Source: Irpex lacteus (taxonomy: Eukaryota > Basidiomycota > Agaricomycetes > Polyporales > Irpicaceae). Taken from it: DNA of 11,126 bases. Made by a program: the position numbers and the translations under genes. Each line of letters starts with the position of its first letter. Position 1 is the stretch's first letter. The DNA lies in contig MQVO02000300.1 in the NCBI GenBank assembly GCA_001986395.2, forward strand, positions 1-11,126, read 5' to 3'. The notes under the pieces were generated by a model. The model was given only the letters and a program-made list of their open reading frames with translations, did not search any database and was not told the origin of the DNA. Positions 1 through 9,800 of the stretch are shown here, piece after piece.

Positions 1-91
1 CCTAACCTAACCTAACCTAACCTAACCTAACCTAAACCTAACCTAACCTAACCTAACCTAACCTAACCTAACCTAACCTAACCTAACCTAA
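1..91. repeat. Telomere repeat array, (CCTAA)18 = (TTAGG)n
   Basis: Seven perfect CCTAA units fill 1-35. A single extra A follows at 36, then eleven more perfect units run from 37 to 91. The C-rich strand reads 5' to 3' into the chromosome, as expected for a left chromosome end, so the window starts at a true end or an end-derived array. The unit is five bases, not the six-base CCCTAA usual in fungi; no unit has three Cs. (TTAGG)n is best known from arthropods. The array abuts coding sequence directly: the last unit (87-91) contains the stop codon of the neighbouring gene. Confidence 0.95.
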
Positions 92-3000
92 GCTTCGAAA
101 GGATGAGACATCTTCATCCACATCTTTAAGTACTTCAAACGACGTTTGGAAACCTCGGTATGCTGCATGTTATTCCGTTCCAGCTCACGAGAGACACTGG
201 CTGTGACTCCGGAGGCAACAAGTGCGACGGTGTCACGGATGTACTGCTGAAAGCATGTGTCGAAGAGGAGAATGACTGGTAGCACGGTGCCATCATTTTG
301 GTATGCCGAGTACGCGGCCGACCCAAGACGGTTCTTGAAGACACTGAACATTCGAAAGAGACATCGATAGGCCTACAGGGATTTCAGAACGTAGAACTAT
401 CAGTAGAGGACCGATAAAAGTCGACAAAGATATCGGGGCAGTCGTGAATCGTTCGTGAAGAACGACGATAAAGACGACGATGTCATCGTCGTGTCACACC
501 GATAACAATACGGACAGATATCGGGAGTTGATTCAACGCACCTCTGCAAAGTTGGAGCCGTAATGAAATGACAATGAAGCATAAGAGGAATCCAGAAACT
601 GGCCGGTGGTCTGGTCCTGAGGCCAGGCGTCGGCGGAGAGCGAGAGCGAGAGCGAGAGCTGACCGCTGAACTGATTGAACAGCACATTGGGCCCGAGCCA
701 GGGAAGAGTACCTTTTCTTGCGACGATCGACAAGCAAAAAGGATCCATGAGACGCGTAGTGAGGACGCAAGCGTTGCCCGTCTGCCCAAAGTTGGCGACA
801 CGCTCGAGCATGGCGGTGAGTTCCACCTGATAGAAGTACTCCATCGTGAGGATCGTGTAATCCACGTTGCCCTCGTCTGCGGTCTTTGCCAGCATGTCAT
901 GGCGAGCGCGAAGTCCCTGCTCATAAAGAACCTCCAGCGCGGATGCGAGTGGATAGGACGTCCATAAATACAATGAGGGGTACGCCTGCTGATTGGTAAG
1001 TATGTGAGGGTGGGTGGAACGTAAACAAACGCACATGGGGCCGAAAGATCACCAGATGTCGCCGCAGATTGAAGAAAACCTGTGGTCTTACCCACGCAGC
1101 GCCCAGCGTGCACAGGATCAGTCTGAACACATCACTGAGCAATTGGTTCCAGCAGAGACATTAGCAACAAGAAGGGAAAACACGACGTGGAGTATCACAA
1201 ACCTCGCATTCCGATGTTCCTCCTTCATAACACCGACGTCAATATGATACACGTTCTCCAACCGAAGTGAGGTGTTGATACTTGGCGTACTAAGCTTACT
1301 TTCCAACCGCCGAAACGGCCGTCCTCTCTGCTGAAGTCTGGTTAGGAGGTGATTGGCCGTAGACTTGTCCGACGCTGACTTGGCGAAAACAGCCGCAGTG
1401 GCTGCTGTCTGCTCAGCATGTTGAACATCGTGGGAGGCCACATCGTAGCGCATCCGATGGATGGCGCTGTTATACACCTGGCAACTACCGCCAAGCAGCG
1501 GTCCCAGCGCGTCGTGCTGCACAGCTTCATTCTCAGCGATCACAGAATTGATCTCCCGTATGACCTGGTCAAACATATCAGGCAGGGTCGTGCATTGATA
1601 ATGTCCTAAATTCCCCAGGAACGCCTGAGGGTAAACATCGACGCGTCCAGCATTCTGCCCATCAAAAAGCTGAGGAGCAGTGGAGAGGTTCATCATCATA
1701 CCGCAGTAGTCCTCGTTAGGGACAGGCTGCCCTCCACGACGCTTGACTCGTGCGCCTGCGCCGGTGAAAACCAGATTCTCGGTAGGAGGGTCGTCATCAT
1801 TTAACACGGGATATGTGTCGATGTCGATAGGTTGTCGGTTTTCGTCCAGGCCGTCGAAGAACTCTTCTCCAGGATGCTTCCGGCGGATATCCCCGGGGTC
1901 GACGTTGATGTGATTATGTGAGCGCTGAACGCTGTAAGCATGACGGCCAGTTAATGAGTGTACGAGAGGTCATGCAAACACACTTACTTGAGCTCAGTCG
2001 CGAGAGCCAACGTGATGAAACGAATCTTTCCTAGATCACGATTGCCGCACCAAGCTCTACGGTCTGTCGGCGTAGGACGCAAATGCTTAAAGGACCAATC
2101 CTGGCCGTAAGACGCTGTGAAGAAAATGGGCATCCGCGTCCCAAGAGCACCTTGATAGGCAGCTGGCGCTGCGTCGTACCAGCGGGTCCATGTTCGCCGA
2201 ATTGCATGGTCCCACAACTTCGCTTGATCCCAGTTGAGCTCCAAAGTTACACCCGAATGGTTTTTATCACTAAAAAGGAATCAGACCTAGTTCGATTCAT
2301 GCGCCGACAATAAGCCAGAAATTTATCGGCGACCGCCCTCGTTCAGCCCAGTCAGCTGCATGCGCCAAAGCACATCCTCGGGGATCACGAGCACATCGTC
2401 TCCGATAACTTTCATGACATATATCGGCGAACGTCCATAGGTGAAATAGCACTTACAGCAAGTTTGTGTTGTCTTTGACGGTGTCCAGCTCATCAATGTT
2501 CCGCGGATAACGTTCTCCGGGGACATGGATGTCGGCGATGCCAGCAACGTCCAGAGAATACGCAAAGAACATAAGCAATATATGGGCTACCGTAGAGTTG
2601 ACGATGGCATCCTTCAGGCGCCCACGGGTCGGCGCAGTCTCTAGCTGCACGTTCTCGGGAGCTTCACCAGCTAACCCGCACCACAGTTGGTCGCGAGTGA
2701 ACTTGCCTATACACATCAAGGCCTTAGTATGGTCAAACCCGAGACAGCTGTCCTTGGCAGGGAACGGTCGGAAGAGGCGCGTGAGACAGAGCTGGATACT
2801 GAAGCTTTGGTCTGGGCGGTCCACAGGAAGAAGGGCACCGAGCCCGATGTTGTTGGGGACGATCAGAAGAGCGTCGACATGAGACGTGGAGGAAGTGTAC
2901 ATCATATCCGGGTCGTTGTTTCGATACTGGTATTGGTCATCGACGGTGATTTTCTGCGCAGTCTGTAACTTACGAACGGCCGCCGTTCGTGCAACGCGAC

Positions 3001-3356
3001 CTTCGTGTTGACCCCTGTAGAGAACATCGAGGCTGCCCAGCGTGACGCGCTCGGGTTTCATCTTGTTCATTGTTTGCAACGCAAACTGGCGATCGAGATC
3101 ACCCTGTGATATGCCAAGATTGACCTCTTGTTGAGAAAGGGGCGAGTCGCTGGCAAAGACAGGATCAATGTCGGCAATGTCCACATAGTCATTCCGCTCC
3201 CGCAGGGAGTCGTCGCGCTCAGCTTCTGGCCGGCGCAGTACTTCCCTTGAGAAGTTGATAATATTATTCAGTCGACAGCTAGGCTTTTGCGAGACGGGGG
3301 AAGGAGCGGGATACTCACTGTACTATTGCGGATCTTATTTGTTGATTTTGTGACAT
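88..3356 (-). CDS. Gene B: telomere-abutting protein of unknown function, 7 exons, about 869 aa
   Basis: I do not recognise this protein. Splicing exons 3356-3319, 3245-2457, 2269-1988, 1931-1203, 1134-1092, 985-542 and 372-88 gives one uninterrupted frame with matching phases at every junction (2610 nt). The start is the ATG at 3354-3356, beginning MSQNQQ. The first intron could instead end at a nearby CTAG, changing a few residues. Donors are GTGAGT, GTAAGT (twice), GTTTGT, GTAAGA and GTGCGT. I see no helicase, transposase or kinase motif. Two hydrophobic stretches occur (around residues 240-260 and 615-645), and an LS-repeat tract lies near residue 735. The N-terminus is charged. Exon 7 stays open to the telomere junction and stops at TAG (88-90) inside the last telomere unit, so the natural C-terminus is probably lost. 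Introns 2 and 6 each hold one pair of the 26-bp dyads. Confidence 0.72.
373..541 (-). repeat. Gene B intron 6 with dyad pair 1 (411-436, 499-524)
   Basis: This intron runs from donor GTGCGT (541-536) to acceptor TGTAG (ending 373), is 169 nt long and joins two phase-0 exons. It contains two copies of the 26-bp dyad. The copy at 411-436 reads CCGATAAA-N10-GATATCGG and the copy at 499-524 reads CCGATAAC-N10-GATATCGG. Start-to-start distance is 88 bp. Each copy could fold as an 8-bp stem with a 10-nt loop in the transcript, or could be bound by a dimer in DNA. A CGTCGTC-rich stretch lies between them. Confidence 0.8.
634..660. repeat. In-frame hexanucleotide repeat (GAGAGC/GCTCTC)
   Basis: A short run of GAGAGC units lies inside exon 6 of gene B and encodes alternating Leu-Ser residues. 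It keeps the reading frame and is probably a length-variable coding microsatellite. Confidence 0.7.
2270..2456 (-). repeat. Gene B intron 2 with dyad pair 2 (2304-2329, 2402-2427)
   Basis: This 187-nt intron has donor GTAAGT (2456-2451) and acceptor TTTTTAG (ending 2270); exon phase 2 is preserved across it. It contains dyads at 2402-2427 (CCGATAAC-N10-TATATCGG) and 2304-2329 (CCGACAAT-N10-TTTATCGG), with starts 98 bp apart. The left arm of the second is the most degenerate half-site of the set. Much of the intron is open in one frame, but that frame does not join the next exon in phase, so I treat it as non-coding. Confidence 0.78.
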
Positions 3357-3419
3357 TTGGAATACGAATGTGGTGGTCGTGATGAGGGGAAGTGCAACTA
3401 GGGATGAACAAGCGACCCA

Positions 3420-3432
3420 GCTATATTATAGT
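3420..3432 (-). promoter_or_regulatory. TATA-like element of gene B
   Basis: On the minus strand the sequence reads ACTATAATATAGC, about 65-75 nt upstream of the proposed gene B ATG at 3356. It is the clearest AT-rich TATA-type element in the spacer. Its role is inferred from position and composition only. Confidence 0.4.
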
Positions 3433-3762
3433 ACAGGGCAGAATCGGAAAAATTTGCTGGCAACGGCTTCGGTTGGCTTAGGAGACTTGAAGAGCAGCCA
3501 TCACAACGAGGCCTCGCGTAGTCATTCACCGGACACCCAACATTTACCCCAGGCGGTGCCTCAATAGTTTACCGGCTGCGAGCTAATGCAGCGTGTTGGC
3601 TGTCAGTGCAAATTCAAGGATAGAAGAAACATTTCAATATTCAAAACTACTAGTACATGAGGCGGTAAGGGCGGACGGATAGCGTGGGATAGTACAAGAT
3701 GCGGCGGGAAGAGAGGATGACGTGTGAGAGCGGGGTGACGAATGCAATGCGATGCCGGCGGA

Positions 3763-3801
3763 GAGGACGATGACGAGGACGATGACGATGACGATGACGA
3801 G
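3763..3801. repeat. GAY trinucleotide microsatellite
   Basis: A run of GAC/GAT/GAG triplets on the plus strand (CTC/ATC/GTC on the other) lies just beyond the stop codon of gene A, in its probable 3' untranslated region. It resembles Asp/Glu coding repeats elsewhere in the gene but falls after the stop. Confidence 0.65.
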
Positions 3802-3880
3802 GATTATGGATGGCGACGATGAGGGCGGGAGGCGCACGTTCGAGGAGAGCGAAGGCAGTGTTACGAGCAGAGAACATAGC

Positions 3881-6800
3881 CTACGGCTCCTCGGCAGAGA
3901 TATTGGACCCGTCAGATCCGCCGCCTTGATGAGAAAAGGAGGGAGAGTGTGGACGACGAGGATCGCCACCGCTCACGTCTGGCGACGACAGGGGAGACGA
4001 GTCGCTGTCGACTGGAATAAGGAGTGGATGAGCGGGCGTGAGCACGGTGCGTCCGACACGTGGCGAGTACCACCTACCATCTTTCTCCGGCTTCTTCGAG
4101 TTAGCCCTTGACGATTGTCGCGTGGCGGGAGGAGTAGACAGTCGGAGATTCGAGCCTTCATCACAGTCGACGCAGTGTCGCTGTAGGCGTCCTCAGCTCG
4201 GCCACGTGGAACGCATGACCGGAAGATACGCACCGTATCAAAATGATTTGGATTGGATTGTCGAATGCATGCGAGTGGATGGATATTAGTATAAAGATGG
4301 CATATGGAAGGCTCGTGACTCGCGCGATAATTTGAACGAGTGTTATCAGGGAGGAGGGGACGCAATGAGAGCGACTGACCATCCCCTGTCCCCGATATCG
4401 TGCTCGACAATTATCGGGCAACGGATGGGGTTGATCGACAAGATATGCACTCACCTGAAGCTCTCGGAGGCATCGGGGTAGCTCCCTTCCTCTTCGGAAG
4501 AGGACGAGTCGACGCGGGAGGCTGCGAGCCACTGGGCACATTGTGCGAGCCTTCGACGTCGATTTCCATGGGGTCCGGAGACATACCCGTGCGAGAGGAA
4601 GCACCTGCCGCGATGGCATCCGCCCTTCTCTTCTCCTCGACGCTGAGTTTTATGGCCTCGGCGAGCTGCGCGGCCTCGCGTTCCTCCGCGTCCGGTTCCT
4701 CACGACTGCGTCTGATTGCCTCATCCACCTCTGAGCGTTCCTTTGCCGTCCTAGCAGCCGACGATTCAGCGTGACGACGGGCAACCTTGGGAGGCGCATT
4801 TGCAGGTGCGTCGCCCATGGGAACATCCTCGTTCCTGTCGGCTTCGACATCCCGTAGATCCATACCCCCAATATTCAGCGACGGAGATAGATTAGGCATG
4901 GACCCATCCAGCTCATCCATCTGTGTCACCTCAGAGCTCGAGGGAGTGTCCAGAGACGCGACAGGAGCAGAACGGGTGATCGTTCCTGCTCGAATGCGCT
5001 TGCGTGCATCTGAGTCGCTGGCCGGCACTGCCTCAGACCTATCAGCGTCCTCATCGGACCCGGTCGTGGCCTGGAAGGGGCGCTTCGTAGAGTTTCGCTT
5101 CTTGAGAGCGCGGGACTCCTCGTCCGACGAAGCTGTCGATTGTGGAGGTGCAGAACGTTCGGGTCGGCGACGAGGTTGACTTCCGGATGCCAAGCTCGAC
5201 GACTGATGTGCGAGGGCTGCACCGCGGACTGCAGCCTTTCCACGAGAGACACCAGGGCGACTTCCTAAATTTGGGCCAAGTTGAGTTCAATAGTAAGTGG
5301 TCATCGAATGGACTTACTGGACGATGATTCAGCTGCGTGAGTGCGTTAAATAAAAATTAGTACAGTTTCTTGTGGGCGTAGAAATAGCTTACCGACTGCT
5401 TTTCCCTTTCCCTTTCCCTTCGCCTTAGCCTCGAGTGCCTTCAACGCTTTTTCTGACTCGGCTTTACGCGCCACGCGATACTCCTCGCCGATCTTGAGAA
5501 AGGGCAGAGAGCCCTTGACCGGGCACGGATCTTGTACACGACGAGGGAGAAGGGCGTTGTCGAAAGGGACCGGTTGCATCTCGTAAACCTCCGATGCCAA
5601 GCTGGGGTACCTGTTGAGAATCGCTTTGCGGTCCGCTTTCTCAAGCTTCGGATGAGTGAGCACACCGCGTTGAAACATGAAGATGGCCTGGTCGATGATC
5701 GTAGACATAGCCTAAACAAAAAGGTGAACGCGGTGTTATAACTCTCTGAGATAAGGACAGGAGACTTTTGCCACTTACTAAATGAAGGCTCGACAAGGCA
5801 GTCTTGAATTCCATAGTCGTTGACGCCATGTCACTGGCCGACGAGGGCAGCCGTTCATATTGCGACGGGAGTGAGCTGGCGATGGAACTTGTGACGCGCG
5901 CGATGGCCCGCTTCATGTCCAGGTTAGCTACCCGCTTGTAGCGAGCGACTTCCGCCTCCATCCTCGCGATCGGTGAATCCCAATCGGGCACTACGAGGTC
6001 CTCGCGTGCGTTGTGCAGCCCATCTGGCCATGAGAACGGTGCCTTTGGATCAACCATGTGCGGTCGGAGAACGTCCTCGAGATCGTGCCGCAACCAGCCG
6101 CCGTCGTTGTGAGCAATGAGGCCTTTTCGATACGAGCTGATAACCTGTTCCTCCATGAGTGCGACAGGAAGCCAAAACTTGAGGAAGTCGGAGGCGCCAT
6201 GGCTGGTAGTATGCCCCATCGAAGAGGGGTACGAGAGAGCAGTGAGATGACCCGAGATGCTGGCTTCGTCGGGACCAGGTGATGGTTTTTGGTCTTTTGA
6301 GCCACGCTGATGGGAGCGGCGAACGTAGCAGCATCCTTGGACGCGCGGGCAACGAGTATGGGAAGGGGGTCGGGTAGACAGCCGAGCACATCGGCGTATT
6401 GAGCAAGATTGATCGGCGTCGGAGTCAGATGCTTCCTGAAGGCTTCCTGGCCATCCAGCACTGCCCCGTCGTCAACGTCATCATCGCCGACGATGGATGC
6501 GGCTGACTTTGCCTTCGCTTTCCTCGTCTTCATAGCCGTCTTCTGCGTCTTCTGCTTGGACTTAGCTACAACCTCCTCCTGCTCGAGCTGCGTAAGAGCT
6601 TTTTGCCAGCGCCATGCAAGATCTCCCTCGATATTTGGCGGGAGGGCAGCGATAAGAGCAGCGCGCTCAGCGTCCTTCTCCTCCTGGGTCTTCTTGCCCC
6701 GCTTGGGCTTGGGCATCTCATCGTCTTCGGCCTTCTTCTGAGCCTTCTTACGCTTTTTGGTCTCGCCCTTGGCGGGAATCGTCGCATGCGGCTTGCCATC

Positions 6801-9800
6801 GTCCTCGGCACCCTGGCCAGAGATGTCGATCACGTCACCCTTCAGCGCTCTCGTCAGTGTGGACCGTTTTGTCCAACGAGGGACAGGAGTGAATTCGCCA
6901 CCAGGGCCAATGTGTCGTCCGATTGTAACGAGATACAGGTCCTGGTCGCCCCACAGACATTCAGAGAGCGCGTCCTGGGCAAGGGCGTGAGCGTCAGGAC
7001 TGATGCCGGCGTCCGGGTGACGAAGGGCCTCGAACATCATTTGACTGACGTCCTTATATGATGTGCCCCGCGAGCCATCTAAAGCATACAACGCGAGGGG
7101 GGCAAACCACATGGAGATCTGTGAAGAGTTCAGTATACACGAGTACGACGCAAGCCAGATCATAGAATGAACAAATGTTGAGGAAGGTAGCCGAAGACAA
7201 TGTGCAAGACACCGATAACAAGCTGGCAAGATATCAGGGCAGTCGACTGTGACCACGACACATCTATCTCATCGCCCACCGGTATGTCAGGGGACATCTA
7301 TCTCATCGCCCACCGGTATGTCAGGGGCACGGATAACGTGCTCCGTGGGGTCGATTGCCGGAACGGTGCATCACTCATGCTGTCCCCTGACACGTCCCCG
7401 TCACCGATAACGAGCCTGGATAGATATCGGAACAGCGATAGAATGTGACTTACCTCCTTGATCGCGTCCTCATGGCCTTCCAATTGCTCGTGCGCTTGGT
7501 TTAACGAAGCTGCCGTTGGCAGCGGCCATACCCCCTGGCGTGGTCCTATTGGCGCGAGAAACACAAAAGGCACGTGTCGCCCGTATCTCCCACATTCGGT
7601 TCTCCGGAGAGCCCTCGTCCCCCTTCGCTCGACTCTGAAACACCTGGGAGACGGCGAACGCATAGTCGTGACGGGCGACGGCAAGTGCAGGGGCCCAATT
7701 CGATGTTCCAATTGATGGGCCGTCCATTGCCCCGAACGCAGTCATCCAAGCATCGTCAATCTCCTCGAGGAGCTCGGTCGTAATTCCCTCCATGTCAGGC
7801 GGATCGTATCGCTTCCCTCGGCATTTTTCCCGGATTACGCTTGCCTTTTGCTCCAGGTCGCGCAGCTCGTCCTCCGCTCCCTCCTCGTAACGGTCGATAT
7901 CAACGGCGTCCTCCCAGAGGGCAGATATTTCGGTCCAGAGAGGCTCGATCTCCTCAAGGGGGCGATCCTCCGGCCGGAGAATCTCAAGAAGTACCTCGAA
8001 CATCTTGCGCGTCGCACGTGAGAAGAGCTATTGCACCAATGCATTCAGCCGTCAGTTTTCAAGCGGAACGGATGGGAACTGCCACGCACCCCACCCCAAA
8101 CGGACATCATGTGCGCCCCGATCCACTTCTCTCGCGTTTCTGCTAGCTGTCGATAGTAGACGTCGAACCTCATGAAGTCTTGCACCCAAGAACGGGTGTG
8201 GCCTGTGGCCAGTGCGACGCCGAGAGTAGTGGGAACTCCCTTATCCTTCATCAACGCGACTGAGGCGTCCCATGCCATCTCGCGAGCCAAGTCTTTGCGT
8301 AGGGCAGTCTCTGCCACGGGTATTAACTCCGCCTCCAGCTCCTTCAGCTCGGCTGGCTGCGAGTCAAGCTTTCGCTTCAACGATTGAAGAAGCCCTTGAG
8401 CCCGCTCAAGAAGCCCGAGGTCGGCGTTGTCTGGATGGTCCGGGTCGAAATCGATGCCTTCTTCTTTTTCAACCGACGACACGCTGGGGGCATTGTCATC
8501 AGTCAAGTCGCCGTCGTATTTCTCCATCTCTTGCACGATTCCTTCCACTGCCTCGACTTTCTGGCGCAACCTGCCGCTAGTGATGGCATCGATTCGGGCG
8601 CGAAGGTCCTCCTCGCGAGCCATCGCGATTTCGGCCGCTTTATGCTCATTCTTCATGTAGCGGCGAATCCAAGTGTACGCAGTTTCTTCCTCCGTCGACG
8701 CGAAATGAATGTCCTCGACATTCCCCGAAAGGTAGTCGCAGGCGGCATCGGTTAGCTTATCTGGGGGATATGTCAGATCTGGGGCACACTGAGGTAAATT
8801 CCACGCACCCTGAACATAGATCTTTAGCAGCCATTCCCCTCTATGCTTCTCAAGCGACAGCATTCGCTGGGCATGGCGCTCGGTTTTGACGATCTCTATC
8901 GTCAGTTCTCGGACTTTGGCCTCCTCCTCCTTCCACGCGGCGGTGCCCTTCTGCATGGTCGCAAGCCGCTGCTTGGCGACTGCGAGCACGGCCTCCAAGC
9001 GCATCATCTCACGCTCACCAATACGCTTGTCGACGTAGTCCTTCGCCGCCTCCACGTTGATTTTCATGGCCGCCACACGATGCTGGCCGCCCAGGGCAGC
9101 AATCTGCTTAAGGTCGTCGTTCAAGACGTCGGTCAACTCGGGGTAGTCGTCCAAGTTTCTCGGTGAAGGTGGTGTGTGCCTTGCCCTTTACGAGGTACTT
9201 CTCCGCCACCATGATGGGGATGGCCGTGCGCTCCTCGCACCGTCGGATGCCATTGACTAGCATCGAGTTAGCCAGCTTCTCCGCGTTTGCTTGGACAAGG
9301 GGGCGGTTGTTGAAGGTGCCGAACTGGAGGGTGGGGGGGCCGAAGCTGGTGATGTTGAAGCGTGCGTATCCCCACAGTGCCGCCGGCACTTTCGGCTTTG
9401 ACTGCAGCCCCTTCGTTGCTCGCTTCGGCAAGCCCAGGGCACTGACATTGTCTGATAACGCTTCGACGCAGCAGACTTCGCCTCCCGCCGCGATCTCCTG
9501 AGGTGGAGTACACGAACATCAGAGCAAGCCGTTTCATACAGCACAATCTACACACCTTTTTGCCCTCGATGTCCATCGCCTCGTCCTCCTCGCCCTCGAT
9601 GTCCATCGCCTCATCGTCCTCATCAACCCGCTCTCCGAACAGGGAGTCAGCCGTTGACTGGCCAACAGGTGAGGTCTCCTAAAACCACAGAACGTTGGTG
9701 TGAAAAGCGAGGTACAAATACAGAAAAGTCGACCACTTACTTCAACTGCATCCCGTCCTGCGAGCTTTTTCAGCCGCGTCCTGGCCGTCGACGTCCATGG

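Larger units (their letters stand above)
3357..3880. other. Intergenic spacer between gene A stop and gene B start
   Basis: No gene is supported here. The right part is the 3' flank of gene A and carries the GAY microsatellite. The left part is the promoter side of gene B. Short open frames on either strand are not supported by composition or by join phases. No dyad copy is present. Confidence 0.6.

Noticed and set aside
411..524. Dyads as simple terminal inverted repeats of a MITE
   Set aside because: I found no convincing target-site duplication at any of the five pairs. Each dyad is itself a palindrome, so pair orientation carries no information.
2323..2565. Open frame continuing past the end of gene B exon 2
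   Set aside because: It runs through a clear GTAAGT donor at 2456-2451, and the next exon joins in phase only after splicing. It is intron left open by chance.
88..3356. Telomere-linked RecQ-type helicase, a common fungal subtelomeric gene
   Set aside because: No Walker A, DEAH or other helicase motifs are visible in gene B or gene A.
3370..3567. Small plus-strand gene in the spacer
   Set aside because: No recognisable composition or motif, and it overlaps the probable promoter of gene B.
6409..7061. Plus-strand open frames opposite gene A exon 9
   Set aside because: They mirror the lysine- and glutamate-rich minus-strand coding sequence and have leucine/serine-rich shadow composition.
7261..7327. 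CRISPR-like array
   Set aside because: Only two adjacent copies without spacers, in a spliced eukaryotic gene.
9448..9470. GATAACG half-site within gene A exon 7
   Set aside because: There is no matching right arm and it lies in coding sequence.
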